Shown here piece after piece: positions 51,036 through 59,187 of a stretch of DNA of 64,000 nt. The notes under the pieces are model-generated. The model did no database searches. It had not been told where the DNA came from and worked only from the letters and a program-made list of their open reading frames with translations. The position numbers and the translations under genes were made by a program. This DNA comes from Glycomyces tritici. GTDB taxonomy: Bacteria > Actinomycetota > Actinomycetes > Mycobacteriales > Micromonosporaceae. The number at the start of each line of letters is the position of its first letter. The stretch's first letter is position 1. The DNA is taken from assembly GCF_030403505.1 (NCBI RefSeq), contig NZ_JAUEMJ010000005.1, positions 325,504-389,503 on the forward strand. The letters are read 5' to 3'.

Positions 51036-51995
51036 ATGCCCGATGTCACCCGCAGAATGCTCTCGCTCCTGGCGTCATTGCAGACCGGCCGCTCGTTCGG
51101 CGGCGGTGAACTCGCCTCGCGCCTCGGCGTCAGCCCGCGCACGCTGCGGCGGGACGTCGACCGCCTGCGCGAGTACGGCTACCCGGTGGAGACCCGCCCC
51201 GGCCCCGGCGGTCACTACCGGCTCACCGCGGGCGCCGTGATGCCGCCGCTCATGCTCGAGGACGACGAGGCCGTCGCGGTCCTCCTCGGACTCGCCGCGC
51301 TCGCGGCCACCGGCAGCGCCGATGAGGGCTCGGTCGATGAAGCCGCCACGCGCGCTTACGGAAAGGTGGAGCAGTACCTCCCGAAACGCCTCCGCCATCG
51401 GATCGCGCGGGTCCGCTCCAGTCTGGACACCAGCGAGGTCCGCGCCCCGAGCACCAGCGCCGGAGACCTCGCCGAGCTCGCCGACGCGATCGCGGCCCGG
51501 CAGGTCGTGGCCTTCGACTACGAGCGCAAGGACGGCACGGCCTCGTCCCGCCGCGTCGAGCCCTACCGGCAGGTCCACCACCTCCAACGCTGGTTCCTCC
51601 TCGGCTGGGATCTCGACCGCGGCGACTGGCGGCTCTTCCGCATCGACCGCGTCTCGGGTCTGCGCCTGTCCACGGTCCGCTTCGAACCGAGGTCCGCTCC
51701 GCCCGCCGTCGACTACCTCGTCGACGGCATCGGCAGGAACCGCCAGCCGGTCGCGTTCATCATCGAAGGCCCGCCGGGGCCGATCGCCGAGGCGTTCCGC
51801 CACGACACGGTGGAACTGAGCGCCCTCGACAGCGGGCGAACCCGCGTGGCCATGCGCCTCGACTCGTGGGAGTGGCCGCTCGCAGCGCTCGCGTTCGCCG
51901 ACGCCGACTTCACGATCGAAGCGCCGGACGAGTTCCGGGAAGGGTTCCGCCGCTTCGCCGAGCGCCTGCACGCGGCGGTCACCGACGACGGTTGA
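51036..51995 (+). CDS. YafY/WYL-domain transcriptional regulator
   Basis: A 319-residue regulator: an N-terminal winged helix (DVTRRMLSLLASLQTG, then LASRLGVSPRTLRRDVDRL) and a WYL domain (about residues 145-215, with VVAFDYERKDGTASSRRVEP and WFLLGWDLDRGDWRLFRIDR) plus a WCX-like C-terminus. WYL proteins sense nucleic-acid or nucleotide ligands and often govern DNA damage responses. The ATG at 51036 has CAGACT 6 bases upstream, as in a leaderless promoter. It is divergent from the short UvrA gene, which suggests that it is its regulator. Confidence 0.9.
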   Translation: MPDVTRRMLSLLASLQTGRSFGGGELASRLGVSPRTLRRDVDRLREYGYPVETRPGPGGHYRLTAGAVMPPLMLEDDEAVAVLLGLAALAATGSADEGSVDEAATRAYGKVEQYLPKRLRHRIARVRSSLDTSEVRAPSTSAGDLAELADAIAARQVVAFDYERKDGTASSRRVEPYRQVHHLQRWFLLGWDLDRGDWRLFRIDRVSGLRLSTVRFEPRSAPPAVDYLVDGIGRNRQPVAFIIEGPPGPIAEAFRHDTVELSALDSGRTRVAMRLDSWEWPLAALAFADADFTIEAPDEFREGFRRFAERLHAAVTDDG

Positions 51996-52023
51996 CCGGG
52001 CGCCGACTGTCAGCATCGGGGTC

Positions 52024-52365
52024 ATGGACATCGCAGCGGCAACAGCGAAGGCGAACGCCTGGGCGGCGCTCTTCGACCGGCTCAACGAGGCGAACGGCCA
52101 GCGCGCCTGGTCGGGACTCGACCTGGCGCTCGGCTTCGTCGGCGATGCGGGCGACCTCATGCGGCAGGTGCAGGTCGCCGAGAACGTGCGCTCGTACCCG
52201 GGAGGCCGGGAAGCGCTCGAACACGAACTCGCCGACTGCCTGTGGTCGGTCCTGATGCTGGCCGACCGGTACGGGGTCGACCTCGCGGCGGCGTTTGAGA
52301 ACACCACGACGCAGCTTGAAGCGCGGGTCAGTGCCGAACTGGCCGCGCTCGAAGCGGACGCATAG
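52024..52365 (+). CDS. MazG-like nucleotide-pyrophosphohydrolase-fold protein
   Basis: A 113-residue all-helical protein resembling the MazG-like (dUTPase/MazG superfamily) group. A first helix with FDRLNEANGQRAWSGLDLAL, then GDAGDLMRQVQ, and the acidic LEHELADCLWSVLMLADRYG segment (ExxE-xxD pattern) match the Mg-binding site. It may hydrolyse abnormal nucleotides. The ATG at 52024 follows the WYL gene by 28 bases. It ends inside the arm of a bidirectional hairpin. Confidence 0.85.
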   Translation: MDIAAATAKANAWAALFDRLNEANGQRAWSGLDLALGFVGDAGDLMRQVQVAENVRSYPGGREALEHELADCLWSVLMLADRYGVDLAAAFENTTTQLEARVSAELAALEADA

Positions 52366-52403
52366 CGAGGCGGCGGGCCCGATCCTCGGACCCGCCGCCT
52401 CGC
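52365..52403. terminator. Bidirectional terminator
   Basis: GCGAGGCGGCGGG and its exact complement across a 13-base loop, between the MazG-like gene and the convergent membrane protein gene. The first arm begins at the last base of the stop codon. Confidence 0.8.
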
Positions 52404-52410
52404 CTTGCCG

Positions 52411-53508
52411 CTACTTCGTCTCGCCTCGGCCGCAGGCCCGGCACAGGCCGCGCCTGCGCTGGTGGTAGGCCATGGCCGCCACGAACAGGGCCGCGCCCCA
52501 CACCACCCACAGCGTCTCCGGCAGCTCCAGCGGCCACGTCTCGGCCGTCACCCCGCCCCGGCCGGCCACCACCCGGATGTACATGCCGCCCGCCGAGGCC
52601 ACGAGCGCCGCGACCAGCGTCGCCGGCACCACCGCCAGCATCGGCGGGACCCGCTTGCCGCGCAGGCCGATCATCCAGCGCGGGAAGACCTCGCCCCACC
52701 GCTGGATCAGCCCCAGGGTGAGGACCGCGCCGATCCCGCCGAGCGTCGCCAGCGCGGCCCCTGCGAGCCACAGGCCCTCCTCCTGCCCTTGGGCGTAGAA
52801 CTCGGGGTCGATGCCGAGACTGAAGCCGAGCGCCCAGGCCCAGCGGGTGACCGAGTAGACCAGCGGGATCGCGAAGGCGGTCCACGTGGCGGGCTTCGCC
52901 CAGCGCTGGAGCGTCGAGGGCCGTTCGACCTCGCCGCGGCCGCAGCTGGTGCAGTCGCCGTTCACCTTGCGGCGGTAGGCGACCGCCGTGAGCGCCCATA
53001 CGACGCCTGCGAGGAGCAGCATGAGCAGGTTGAGCCGTTCGGGCCGGTAGAGCACCTGCCATCCGACGCCTTCGGGCCAGCCGAAGAACACCTTCCCGAT
53101 GAGCATCACCGGGGTGTAGGCCACGACGATGAGCGTGCGGTAGTCCTGGACGACCACGGTCAGGCCGATCGCCGTGATCCAGGCGTACGCCGGGAGGAGC
53201 CACCGCGCCGCCCCACTGCGGAAGCCCCGGGCCATGAGCGCGCCCGCCGCTGCGCCGAGCGCACCGAGTCCGGCGATGATCGGCCCGGCCACCTCGGGCG
53301 TCGAAAGACCGAGCAGCGAGACTTTGAAGGCGAATCCGGGCTCGCCCATGAGCTCGGCGTCGCCGACGCCGAACGGGAAGCCGGGACCGCCCATGGCCCA
53401 GATGAGTCCGAGTGCGCCGTACAGGAGCGACCAGGCCGCTGCCGCGTAACCGATCCATGCGGGCCAGCCGGTCCGGGGGCGCCGAGTCTTCGTGAGCATT
53501 TCCGTCAT
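52411..53508 (-). CDS. Unrecognised polytopic membrane protein with two CxxCGRGE motifs
   Basis: A 365-residue protein with about nine hydrophobic segments, beginning WIGYAAAAWSLLYGALGLIWAM. Two Cys motifs, CTSCGRGE in a loop near residue 185 and CRACGRGE at the extreme C-terminus, are almost identical and follow basic residues, so they are probably cytoplasmic metal or redox sites. The protein seems to be built of two halves each ending in the motif. I do not recognise the family beyond an actinobacterial membrane protein. ATG 53508 is used; ATG 53499 is possible. Confidence 0.72.
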   Translation of the reverse strand: MTEMLTKTRRPRTGWPAWIGYAAAAWSLLYGALGLIWAMGGPGFPFGVGDAELMGEPGFAFKVSLLGLSTPEVAGPIIAGLGALGAAAGALMARGFRSGAARWLLPAYAWITAIGLTVVVQDYRTLIVVAYTPVMLIGKVFFGWPEGVGWQVLYRPERLNLLMLLLAGVVWALTAVAYRRKVNGDCTSCGRGEVERPSTLQRWAKPATWTAFAIPLVYSVTRWAWALGFSLGIDPEFYAQGQEEGLWLAGAALATLGGIGAVLTLGLIQRWGEVFPRWMIGLRGKRVPPMLAVVPATLVAALVASAGGMYIRVVAGRGGVTAETWPLELPETLWVVWGAALFVAAMAYHQRRRGLCRACGRGETK

Positions 53509-53624
53509 GCCTCAAGCCTCGTCGCGCCGGGCCCTCGCGCACATGTGCCGAAAGGGCCCTTCCGGCCGGTCCGGAGGCCGCTGATATGCCGTTCGGCCTA
53601 TCGGCGGCGGCCTGCGAAACTGTC

Positions 53625-53630
53625 TATAGT
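53625..53630 (+). promoter_or_regulatory. -10 box of a leaderless operon
   Basis: TATAGT ends 6 bases before the ATG at 53637, so transcription would start at the start codon. A -35 box is not evident. Confidence 0.6.
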
Positions 53631-53636
53631 CGGCGA

Positions 53637-54368
53637 ATGCCCTCCGAGCCCCCCGGCAGCGCCTTGGACGCCGCGATCGACCGCCTGTACACCGTTTTCT
53701 CGACGGTGCCGCGACCGGCGGCGATCGACCTGTGCCCGTGCTGCATGACCGAGGCCGAGGCCGCCGCGATCCTCGTCCCGGTGCCGTTGCGCGAGCTGCG
53801 CACTGAGGTGCTCGCGCCGTACGCCGGCGACGTCCTGCTCACCGTCGGGAGCGTGGCGGACTTCCGCTACTTCCTCCCGCGGATCTTCGACATCGCCTGC
53901 ACGAGCGGATTCGACTGGCCCGAACTCGAACCGCTCTTCCGGCGGCTGCGCGACGCCGCATGGACGGCGTGGGCCGCCGAGGAGCAGGCGGGGATCCGCG
54001 GCCTCCTCCAGGCGTACTGGGAGCAGACGCTCGCGGTCGGCGAGCACGACGCCGGCACCGTGCTGTGCGCCATCGGCAACGCCGAAGACGACCTCGGCCC
54101 CTACCTCGACGAGTGGACCGCCGCGCTCGGCCATCCGACCGCGGCCGCCGAACTGAGGGACCTGCTCCAGCACGGGACGCGCTGGAAGCACGGGACCATG
54201 CGGTTGACGAACGCGTTCTGGGGCCGCCGGGGAGCCCAGGTCCTCCAGTGGCTCGGCGGCGCCGAACTGCGGGCCGCGGTCGCCCAGGCGTTCGCCGCCG
54301 CCGCATCCGAGGCGTCGCTGCAGGCGCTGGCGGACATCGACGACCTGTTGGCGGTGCACGGCCGATGA
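53637..54368 (+). CDS. Unrecognised CPCC-motif protein coupled to a histidine kinase
   Basis: A 243-residue soluble protein that I do not recognise. LCPCCMTEAEAAAIL (about residues 32-46) gives a CPCC cluster near the N-terminus, possibly a metal site, followed by mostly helical sequence with FLPRIFDIACTSGFDWPELE and WTAALGHPTAAAELRDLL. The ATG is leaderless by TATAGT. Its stop codon overlaps the start of the histidine kinase gene (ATGA), so the proteins are made together, and it may modulate or sense for the two-component system. Confidence 0.7.
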   Translation: MPSEPPGSALDAAIDRLYTVFSTVPRPAAIDLCPCCMTEAEAAAILVPVPLRELRTEVLAPYAGDVLLTVGSVADFRYFLPRIFDIACTSGFDWPELEPLFRRLRDAAWTAWAAEEQAGIRGLLQAYWEQTLAVGEHDAGTVLCAIGNAEDDLGPYLDEWTAALGHPTAAAELRDLLQHGTRWKHGTMRLTNAFWGRRGAQVLQWLGGAELRAAVAQAFAAAASEASLQALADIDDLLAVHGR

Positions 54369-55525
54369 GGTTCGCCCGCGTGCCGCTCGTGGTCGCCGGC
54401 GTGCTCGCGCTGCTGTACGGCGCGGTGTGGATGCCGCCGGACCCGGTGGTGCATCTCGTCAGCGGGCTCACCGCGTGCGTCGCGGTCGTCGCCCTGCTCG
54501 GCACCGGGCCCCGAGGCCGCCGTCTCGCCCCGGCCGCGGCCACTGTCGCCGGTGCGGCCTCGATCGCCTTGACCGCGACGACCTTCGCGAGCCGCACGCC
54601 CGGCGATGCCGAGACCATGACGTGGTTCTTCCTCGAAGCGGTCGCCCTGACGGCCCTGGTGTACCTGGCGGTCCTGTGGGGACCGCGCGCCGGAGCCGCC
54701 GTCGCCGGGATCGCACCGGCGATCGCCACCTCGTTCCTGCTGTTCCGCTTCGACTCCGGCGAGGAGGGGCCGGGCCAGATCGTGGGGGCGGCGGTCTGGC
54801 TGGTCCCCGCCGCGATCGCGGCGGGCGCGGCGCTGTACCTGCGCTGGCTGGCGGCGGGCCGCCGCCGCGCGGTGCTCGACGCCCGGCGGGAGCAGCGGCT
54901 CGACCTGGCGAACGACCTGCACGACTTCGTGGCGCACGACATCAGCGAGATCGTGGCCCAGGCCCAGGCCGGGCGCATCGTCTTCGGCGGGGACCGGCCC
55001 GAGCTCGCGAAACTGCTGGAGCGCATCGAGACCGCCGGTGTGCGCGCCCTCGGCTCCATGGACCGGACCTTGGCGCTCCTGCGGGACCCGGGCGAGGCCG
55101 CGAGGGCACCGGTCGGCGGGGTCGACGATCTCGAGGCGCTCGTGGAGCGGTTCAACGAAGGCGGCGGCCCGCAGGCCGTGCTCGCGCTCAGGCTTACAGG
55201 ACCCGTGGACCGCGAGACCGGTGCGGTCGTGCACCGCACGGTCACCGAAGCGCTCACCAATGTGCGCCGCCATGCGCCCACGGCCGCAACCGTGTCGATC
55301 GAATTGACCGAAGTGGACGGATCGCTGCGCCTGCGGGTCGAGGACGACGGCCGGGACGCGCCGAAGCCGTCGTTCCGCGACTCCTCCGGCCTCGGCCTGG
55401 CCGGGATGGCCGAACGGGCCGAGAGCCTCGGCGGGCGCTTCGAGGCCGGGCCCCGCGAACCCGCGGGCTGGCGCATCACCCTGCGGCTCCCGTTGCAGGA
55501 CATCAATGAAGGAGCACCGCTGTGA
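54365..55525 (+). CDS. Sensor histidine kinase (HisKA_3/NarL-group)
   Basis: A 386-residue membrane kinase. Four to five hydrophobic segments fill residues 5-165, then HisKA_3 with the phospho-accepting His186 in NDLHDFVAHDIS, and an HATPase_c domain with LTNVRRHAPTA, EDDGRDAPKP and GLGLAGMAERAESLGG. The sensing part is a small membrane domain with almost no extracellular loop, as in intramembrane-sensing kinases. It overlaps the upstream CPCC gene and the downstream response regulator by 4 bases each. Confidence 0.93.
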   Translation: MRFARVPLVVAGVLALLYGAVWMPPDPVVHLVSGLTACVAVVALLGTGPRGRRLAPAAATVAGAASIALTATTFASRTPGDAETMTWFFLEAVALTALVYLAVLWGPRAGAAVAGIAPAIATSFLLFRFDSGEEGPGQIVGAAVWLVPAAIAAGAALYLRWLAAGRRRAVLDARREQRLDLANDLHDFVAHDISEIVAQAQAGRIVFGGDRPELAKLLERIETAGVRALGSMDRTLALLRDPGEAARAPVGGVDDLEALVERFNEGGGPQAVLALRLTGPVDRETGAVVHRTVTEALTNVRRHAPTAATVSIELTEVDGSLRLRVEDDGRDAPKPSFRDSSGLGLAGMAERAESLGGRFEAGPREPAGWRITLRLPLQDINEGAPL

Positions 55526-56169
55526 CGATCCGCGTCCTCATCGCCGACGACCAGGAGGGCATCCGCGAGGCCTTCCGCATGGTGATCGACGCCCAGCCGG
55601 ACATGCGCGTGGTCGCCGAGGCCGCCGACGGCCGCAGTGCCCTCGCGCAGGCCGAGCTGCTGCGCCCCGACGTGGTGCTCGCCGACATCCGCATGCCCGT
55701 GATGGACGGCCTCGAACTGACCCGCCGCCTCGCCGGACCGGAGGTCGCCGACCCGGTGAAGGTGGTCGTGGTGACCACGTTCGACCTCGACGAGTACGTG
55801 TACACCGCGCTGCGCGACGGCGCGTGCGGCTACCTCCTCAAACGGTCCGGCCCGAACCTCGTCATCGAGGCGATCCGCGCCGCCGTCTCCGGCGAGACCC
55901 TCATCAGCCCGCAGATCACGGTCAAGCTGCTGCGCAAGATGATCCCGCCGCAGGCGCCGACCAAGAGCGGTGAGGCCCTGAGCGAACGCGAGCTCGAAGT
56001 GGTGCGGCTGGTCGCGCGCGGGCTCCAGAACGACGAGATCGCGGGGGAGCTGTTCATCAGCGCCGGGACCGTCAAGAACCACCTCGCGAACGTGCAGCGC
56101 CGCCTCGGCGTCCGCAACCGCGTCGAGATCGCCGCGTGGGCCTGGTCCACCGGGCAGGTGACCGCCTGA
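55522..56169 (+). CDS. NarL/LuxR-family response regulator
   Basis: A 215-residue regulator with a receiver domain (phospho-acceptor Asp55 in VVLADIRMP, acidic pair DD at 9-10, Lys in LLKRSG) and a LuxR HTH (LSERELEVVRLVARGLQNDEIA and FISAGTVKNHLANVQRRLGV). It is phosphorylated by the kinase encoded just upstream. The GTG start overlaps the kinase stop. Target genes are unknown; no obvious target lies downstream on the same strand except the GntR gene. Confidence 0.95.
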   Translation: MTIRVLIADDQEGIREAFRMVIDAQPDMRVVAEAADGRSALAQAELLRPDVVLADIRMPVMDGLELTRRLAGPEVADPVKVVVVTTFDLDEYVYTALRDGACGYLLKRSGPNLVIEAIRAAVSGETLISPQITVKLLRKMIPPQAPTKSGEALSERELEVVRLVARGLQNDEIAGELFISAGTVKNHLANVQRRLGVRNRVEIAAWAWSTGQVTA

Positions 56170-56247
56170 GCGGCGCCTTCCGCGACCTCGTTCCACGCTG
56201 GAGCGACAACTGCCTTACGCTCGAGGCATTTACCGGGAGGAGGTCCG

Positions 56248-56952
56248 ATGGCGCGAGCGTCACGGACGCAGGCAGTGGTCGAACAGGTCCTCGACGCCAT
56301 CATCGACGGCAAGCTGCAACCCGGTGAGCCCCTGCCGCCCGAAGGGGTGCTCGCCGAGGACCTGCACGTCTCGCGGCTCACCTTGCGCGAGGCCGTGCGG
56401 CTGCTCCAGGCCCAAGGGGTCATCGTCCAGGTGCCGGGCCGCCGCCACCGCGTCGCCCCCGTCGCCCAGTGGACCGGGATCGAGGCCGTCGTCCGGCACG
56501 CCCGCAGCGCGGGGGAGCGCAAGCGCTCCTCGCTCGAACTGCTCGAAGTGCGGATGATGATCGAGACCGGCGCCGCCGAGCTCGCGGCCGAGCGGCGAAC
56601 GGAGGCCGACCTCGACGCGCTGCGCGAACTCATCGGCCGCATGAAGACCGCGCACGCGAAGTCCGATGTGGTCGCTTTCGTGGCCGCCGACCTGGAGTTC
56701 CACGACGTGATCCTCCGCGCGGCCGACAACCGCATCCTCGTCGCGGCCCTCCTGCCGCTGACGGCGGTGCTCGCCGAGACGCGCAGCGAGACCAGCGCCG
56801 TGGCCGAGATCCGCGAGCACGCCATCGCCGAGCACACCGCGATCGTGGCCGCGCTCGCCTCCGGGGACCGCCTCGCGGCCCGGGACGCCATGGCCGGCCA
56901 CATGGAACAGACCCGCGTCGACCTGCTCGAACACGTGCACTCGCGTCGCTAG
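56248..56952 (+). CDS. GntR-family regulator, FadR/FCD type
   Basis: A 234-residue regulator. The winged helix holds LPPEGVLAEDLHVSRLTLREAVRLL; the FCD effector domain (about residues 80-225) has Asp/His metal ligands in ADLEFHDVIL, HAIAEHTAIV and MAGHMEQ. FCD regulators respond to carboxylates and sugar acids, which suits the convergent tartrate/dicarboxylate genes. The ATG at 56248 has GGAGGAGG 5 bases upstream. Whether it acts on the dehydrogenase operon is inferred only from location. Confidence 0.92.
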   Translation: MARASRTQAVVEQVLDAIIDGKLQPGEPLPPEGVLAEDLHVSRLTLREAVRLLQAQGVIVQVPGRRHRVAPVAQWTGIEAVVRHARSAGERKRSSLELLEVRMMIETGAAELAAERRTEADLDALRELIGRMKTAHAKSDVVAFVAADLEFHDVILRAADNRILVAALLPLTAVLAETRSETSAVAEIREHAIAEHTAIVAALASGDRLAARDAMAGHMEQTRVDLLEHVHSRR

Positions 56953-57053
56953 GGCGTTGTAGGAAGCCCTGCCGTCCGGACCACTCGACGCGCTGTCAGG
57001 GCCGCCGCATGCGGCACCGATGCCCAACGGCCGCACCGCATTGCGGGCTGGAC

Positions 57054-58139
57054 TCAGGCGCGCCGGGCCGGGAGGTTCGCGATCACCGCTTCGGTGACCT
57101 CGGCCGTCGTGGCATCGCCGCCCACGTCCCGGGTGCGGACGCCCTGGGCCGTGGCCGCTTCGATCGCCTTGCGCAGGCCCTCGGCCTCGCCGCGCAGCCC
57201 GAAGTGGTCGAGCATCATCGCGGCGCTGCCGAACGCGCCGATCGGATTGCACACGCCCCGGCCCGCGATGTCGGGCGCCGAGCCGTGCACCGGCTCGAAC
57301 ATGCTCGGGAAGCGCCGCTCCGGGTTGAGGTTCGCGCTCGGCGCGAGGCCGAGGCTCCCGGCGAGGGCGCTGCCGAGGTCGGAGAGGATGTCCGCGAACA
57401 GGTTGGAGGCCACCACCACCGAGAGCGACTCGGGCTGCAGCACGAACTTCGCGCTCATCGCGTCGACCAGGACGCTCTCGGTCGCCACGTCCGGGTACTC
57501 GGCCGCGACCCGCTGGAACACCTGGTCCCACATGACCATCCCGTACTGCTGGGCGTTGCTCTTGGTCACGCTGGAGACCTTCTTGCGCGCCCGCGTGCGG
57601 GCCAGCTCGAAGGCGTACCGGATGATCCGCTCGCAGCCCACCTCGGTGAACAGCGCCGACTGGACCGCGATCTCGCCCTTGTCCTCGCGCGCGGCGAACG
57701 TGTGGCCGCCGAACCCGGCGTACTCGCCCTCGGAGTTCTCCCGCACCACGACCCAGTCCAGGTCCGTGTCGTCGGCCTTGCGCAGCGGGCTCTGGATTCC
57801 CGGCAGGAACTGCACGGGCCGCAGGTTCGCCCACTGGTCGAAGCCCTGGCAGATCTTGAGCCGCAGCCCCCACAGGCTCACGTGATCAGGCACCGTGGGC
57901 CAGCCGACCGCGCCGAAGTAGATCGCGTCGAAGTCCTTGAGCGTCTCGAGGCCGTCCTCGGCCATCATCACGCCGTGCTCGGCGTAGTAGTCCGAGCCCC
58001 AGGGGAACTCCTCCCACGCGAACGAGAAGCCCGCGCCGCCCGCCTCGATCGCGTCCAGGACTTCCCTCCCGGCGGCCACGACCTCGCGGCCGACCCCGTC
58101 GGCGGGGATGGCGGCGATGCGGAACTCCTTGGCGCTCAT
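57054..58139 (-). CDS. Tartrate dehydrogenase-type (isocitrate/isopropylmalate dehydrogenase family) enzyme
   Basis: A 361-residue NAD- and metal-dependent beta-hydroxyacid oxidative decarboxylase. KICQGFDQWANLRPVQ, VVRENSEGEYAG, the metal-binding VLVDAMSAKFVLQPESLSVVVASNLFADILSD, and FEPVHGSAPDIAG are the family motifs and closely resemble tartrate dehydrogenase/decarboxylase (TtuC/DmlA). D-malate is a possible substrate as well. The ATG at 58139 has GAGGAGGA 5 bases upstream. It is downstream of a LysR gene and an SLC13 anion transporter on the same strand. Confidence 0.9.
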   Translation of the reverse strand: MSAKEFRIAAIPADGVGREVVAAGREVLDAIEAGGAGFSFAWEEFPWGSDYYAEHGVMMAEDGLETLKDFDAIYFGAVGWPTVPDHVSLWGLRLKICQGFDQWANLRPVQFLPGIQSPLRKADDTDLDWVVVRENSEGEYAGFGGHTFAAREDKGEIAVQSALFTEVGCERIIRYAFELARTRARKKVSSVTKSNAQQYGMVMWDQVFQRVAAEYPDVATESVLVDAMSAKFVLQPESLSVVVASNLFADILSDLGSALAGSLGLAPSANLNPERRFPSMFEPVHGSAPDIAGRGVCNPIGAFGSAAMMLDHFGLRGEAEGLRKAIEAATAQGVRTRDVGGDATTAEVTEAVIANLPARRA

Positions 58140-58235
58140 GGGTCCTCCTCGAATGCGATGATGCTCGCCTCGAGTGAACAACGCGGCCGGTCCCGGTGTC
58201 CAAGACCGATCCGCGATCGGCGCGATCGGTGCGGC

Positions 58236-59117
58236 CTATCGCCGCCAGTCGGCGGCCAGATCCAGGAACGCCTGCGCCGCCGGCGTCAGCCCGGACGGGC
58301 GGCTCACCAGCGCGATGCGCAGGTCCCACGCCGGCTCGATCCGGTGCACGGCGGCCCCGGCGCGCTGGGCCAGCGGCGTCCACGACGAGGGCATCACCGC
58401 GTGTCCGAACCCGGCCAGCACCAGCGTCAGGATCGACGTGCGGTGCGCGACCTCGGCCGCGATCCGCACCCCGATGCCGCGCGCGATCAGGTCGTCCACG
58501 AAGCGGCGCATGAACGTCCCGTACTGCGACACGATGAGCCGCACGCCCTCCAGGTCGGTGTCGCGCACCGTGTCGCCCTCGGGCAGGCCGTGGTCGGGCG
58601 GGGAGATGAGCACCAAAGGCTGGTCGTTGATCGCCTGCACCCGCAGCTCGGCGGTGCGCACGTCGCCCGCCGAACCGAGCAGCCCGATCTCGGCCACCCC
58701 GGTCCGCACGCTCGCCACCACCTCGTCGGCCGTGAACGCGCCGTCCACCCGGAACTCGACGCCCGGGTGCTTCTCCGCGAAGCGGCACATCATCTCGGTG
58801 AGCGGCTCGATCCCCGGCGAGGGCATGGACACCAGGTCCAGTCGGCCCGTCTGGAGCCCCTTCACCGCCTGCGCCGCCGCGCGGGCCGCGTCGAGGTCGC
58901 GCAGCACCTGCCGGGCGGGCTCGACGAGCTGGCGGCCCGCCTCGCTGAGCACCACGCCGCGCCCGACCCGGTGGAACAGCTGCACGCCCAGCTCCCGCTC
59001 CAGGTTCCCGATCGCCTGCGAGAGCGAGGGCTGGGCGATGTGGATCTGCTCGGCGGCCCGGCCGAAGCCGCCGTGGTCGACCACGGCGAGGAAGTACCCG
59101 AGCTGGCGCGCGTCCAT
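58236..59117 (-). CDS. LysR-family transcriptional regulator
   Basis: A 293-residue regulator. The N-terminal HTH is FGRAAEQIHIAQPSLSQAIGNLERELG, with the LFHRVGRGVVLSEAGRQLV hinge. The effector domain starts near residue 90 (TGRLDLVSMPSPG). It lies between the transporter and dehydrogenase genes, all on one strand, and a T-N11-A site upstream of the transporter fits it. A tricarboxylate, tartrate or malate effector is inferred from the neighbours. Confidence 0.92.
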   Translation of the reverse strand: MDARQLGYFLAVVDHGGFGRAAEQIHIAQPSLSQAIGNLERELGVQLFHRVGRGVVLSEAGRQLVEPARQVLRDLDAARAAAQAVKGLQTGRLDLVSMPSPGIEPLTEMMCRFAEKHPGVEFRVDGAFTADEVVASVRTGVAEIGLLGSAGDVRTAELRVQAINDQPLVLISPPDHGLPEGDTVRDTDLEGVRLIVSQYGTFMRRFVDDLIARGIGVRIAAEVAHRTSILTLVLAGFGHAVMPSSWTPLAQRAGAAVHRIEPAWDLRIALVSRPSGLTPAAQAFLDLAADWRR

Positions 59118-59143
59118 GGCCCCTCCGTCCGGTTCGCGGTATT

Positions 59144-59187
59144 TCGGAGTCTAGGCCCGGCCGGACCCCGGCCGGGCCCGGACTCCG
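59144..59187 (-). terminator. Terminator after the SLC13 transporter gene
   Basis: An inner GGCCCGGCCGG/CCGGCCGGGCC stem (loop ACC) inside an outer CGGAGTC/GACTCCG stem. It follows the transporter stop and precedes LysR by 27 bases, so LysR may need its own promoter. Confidence 0.75.
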
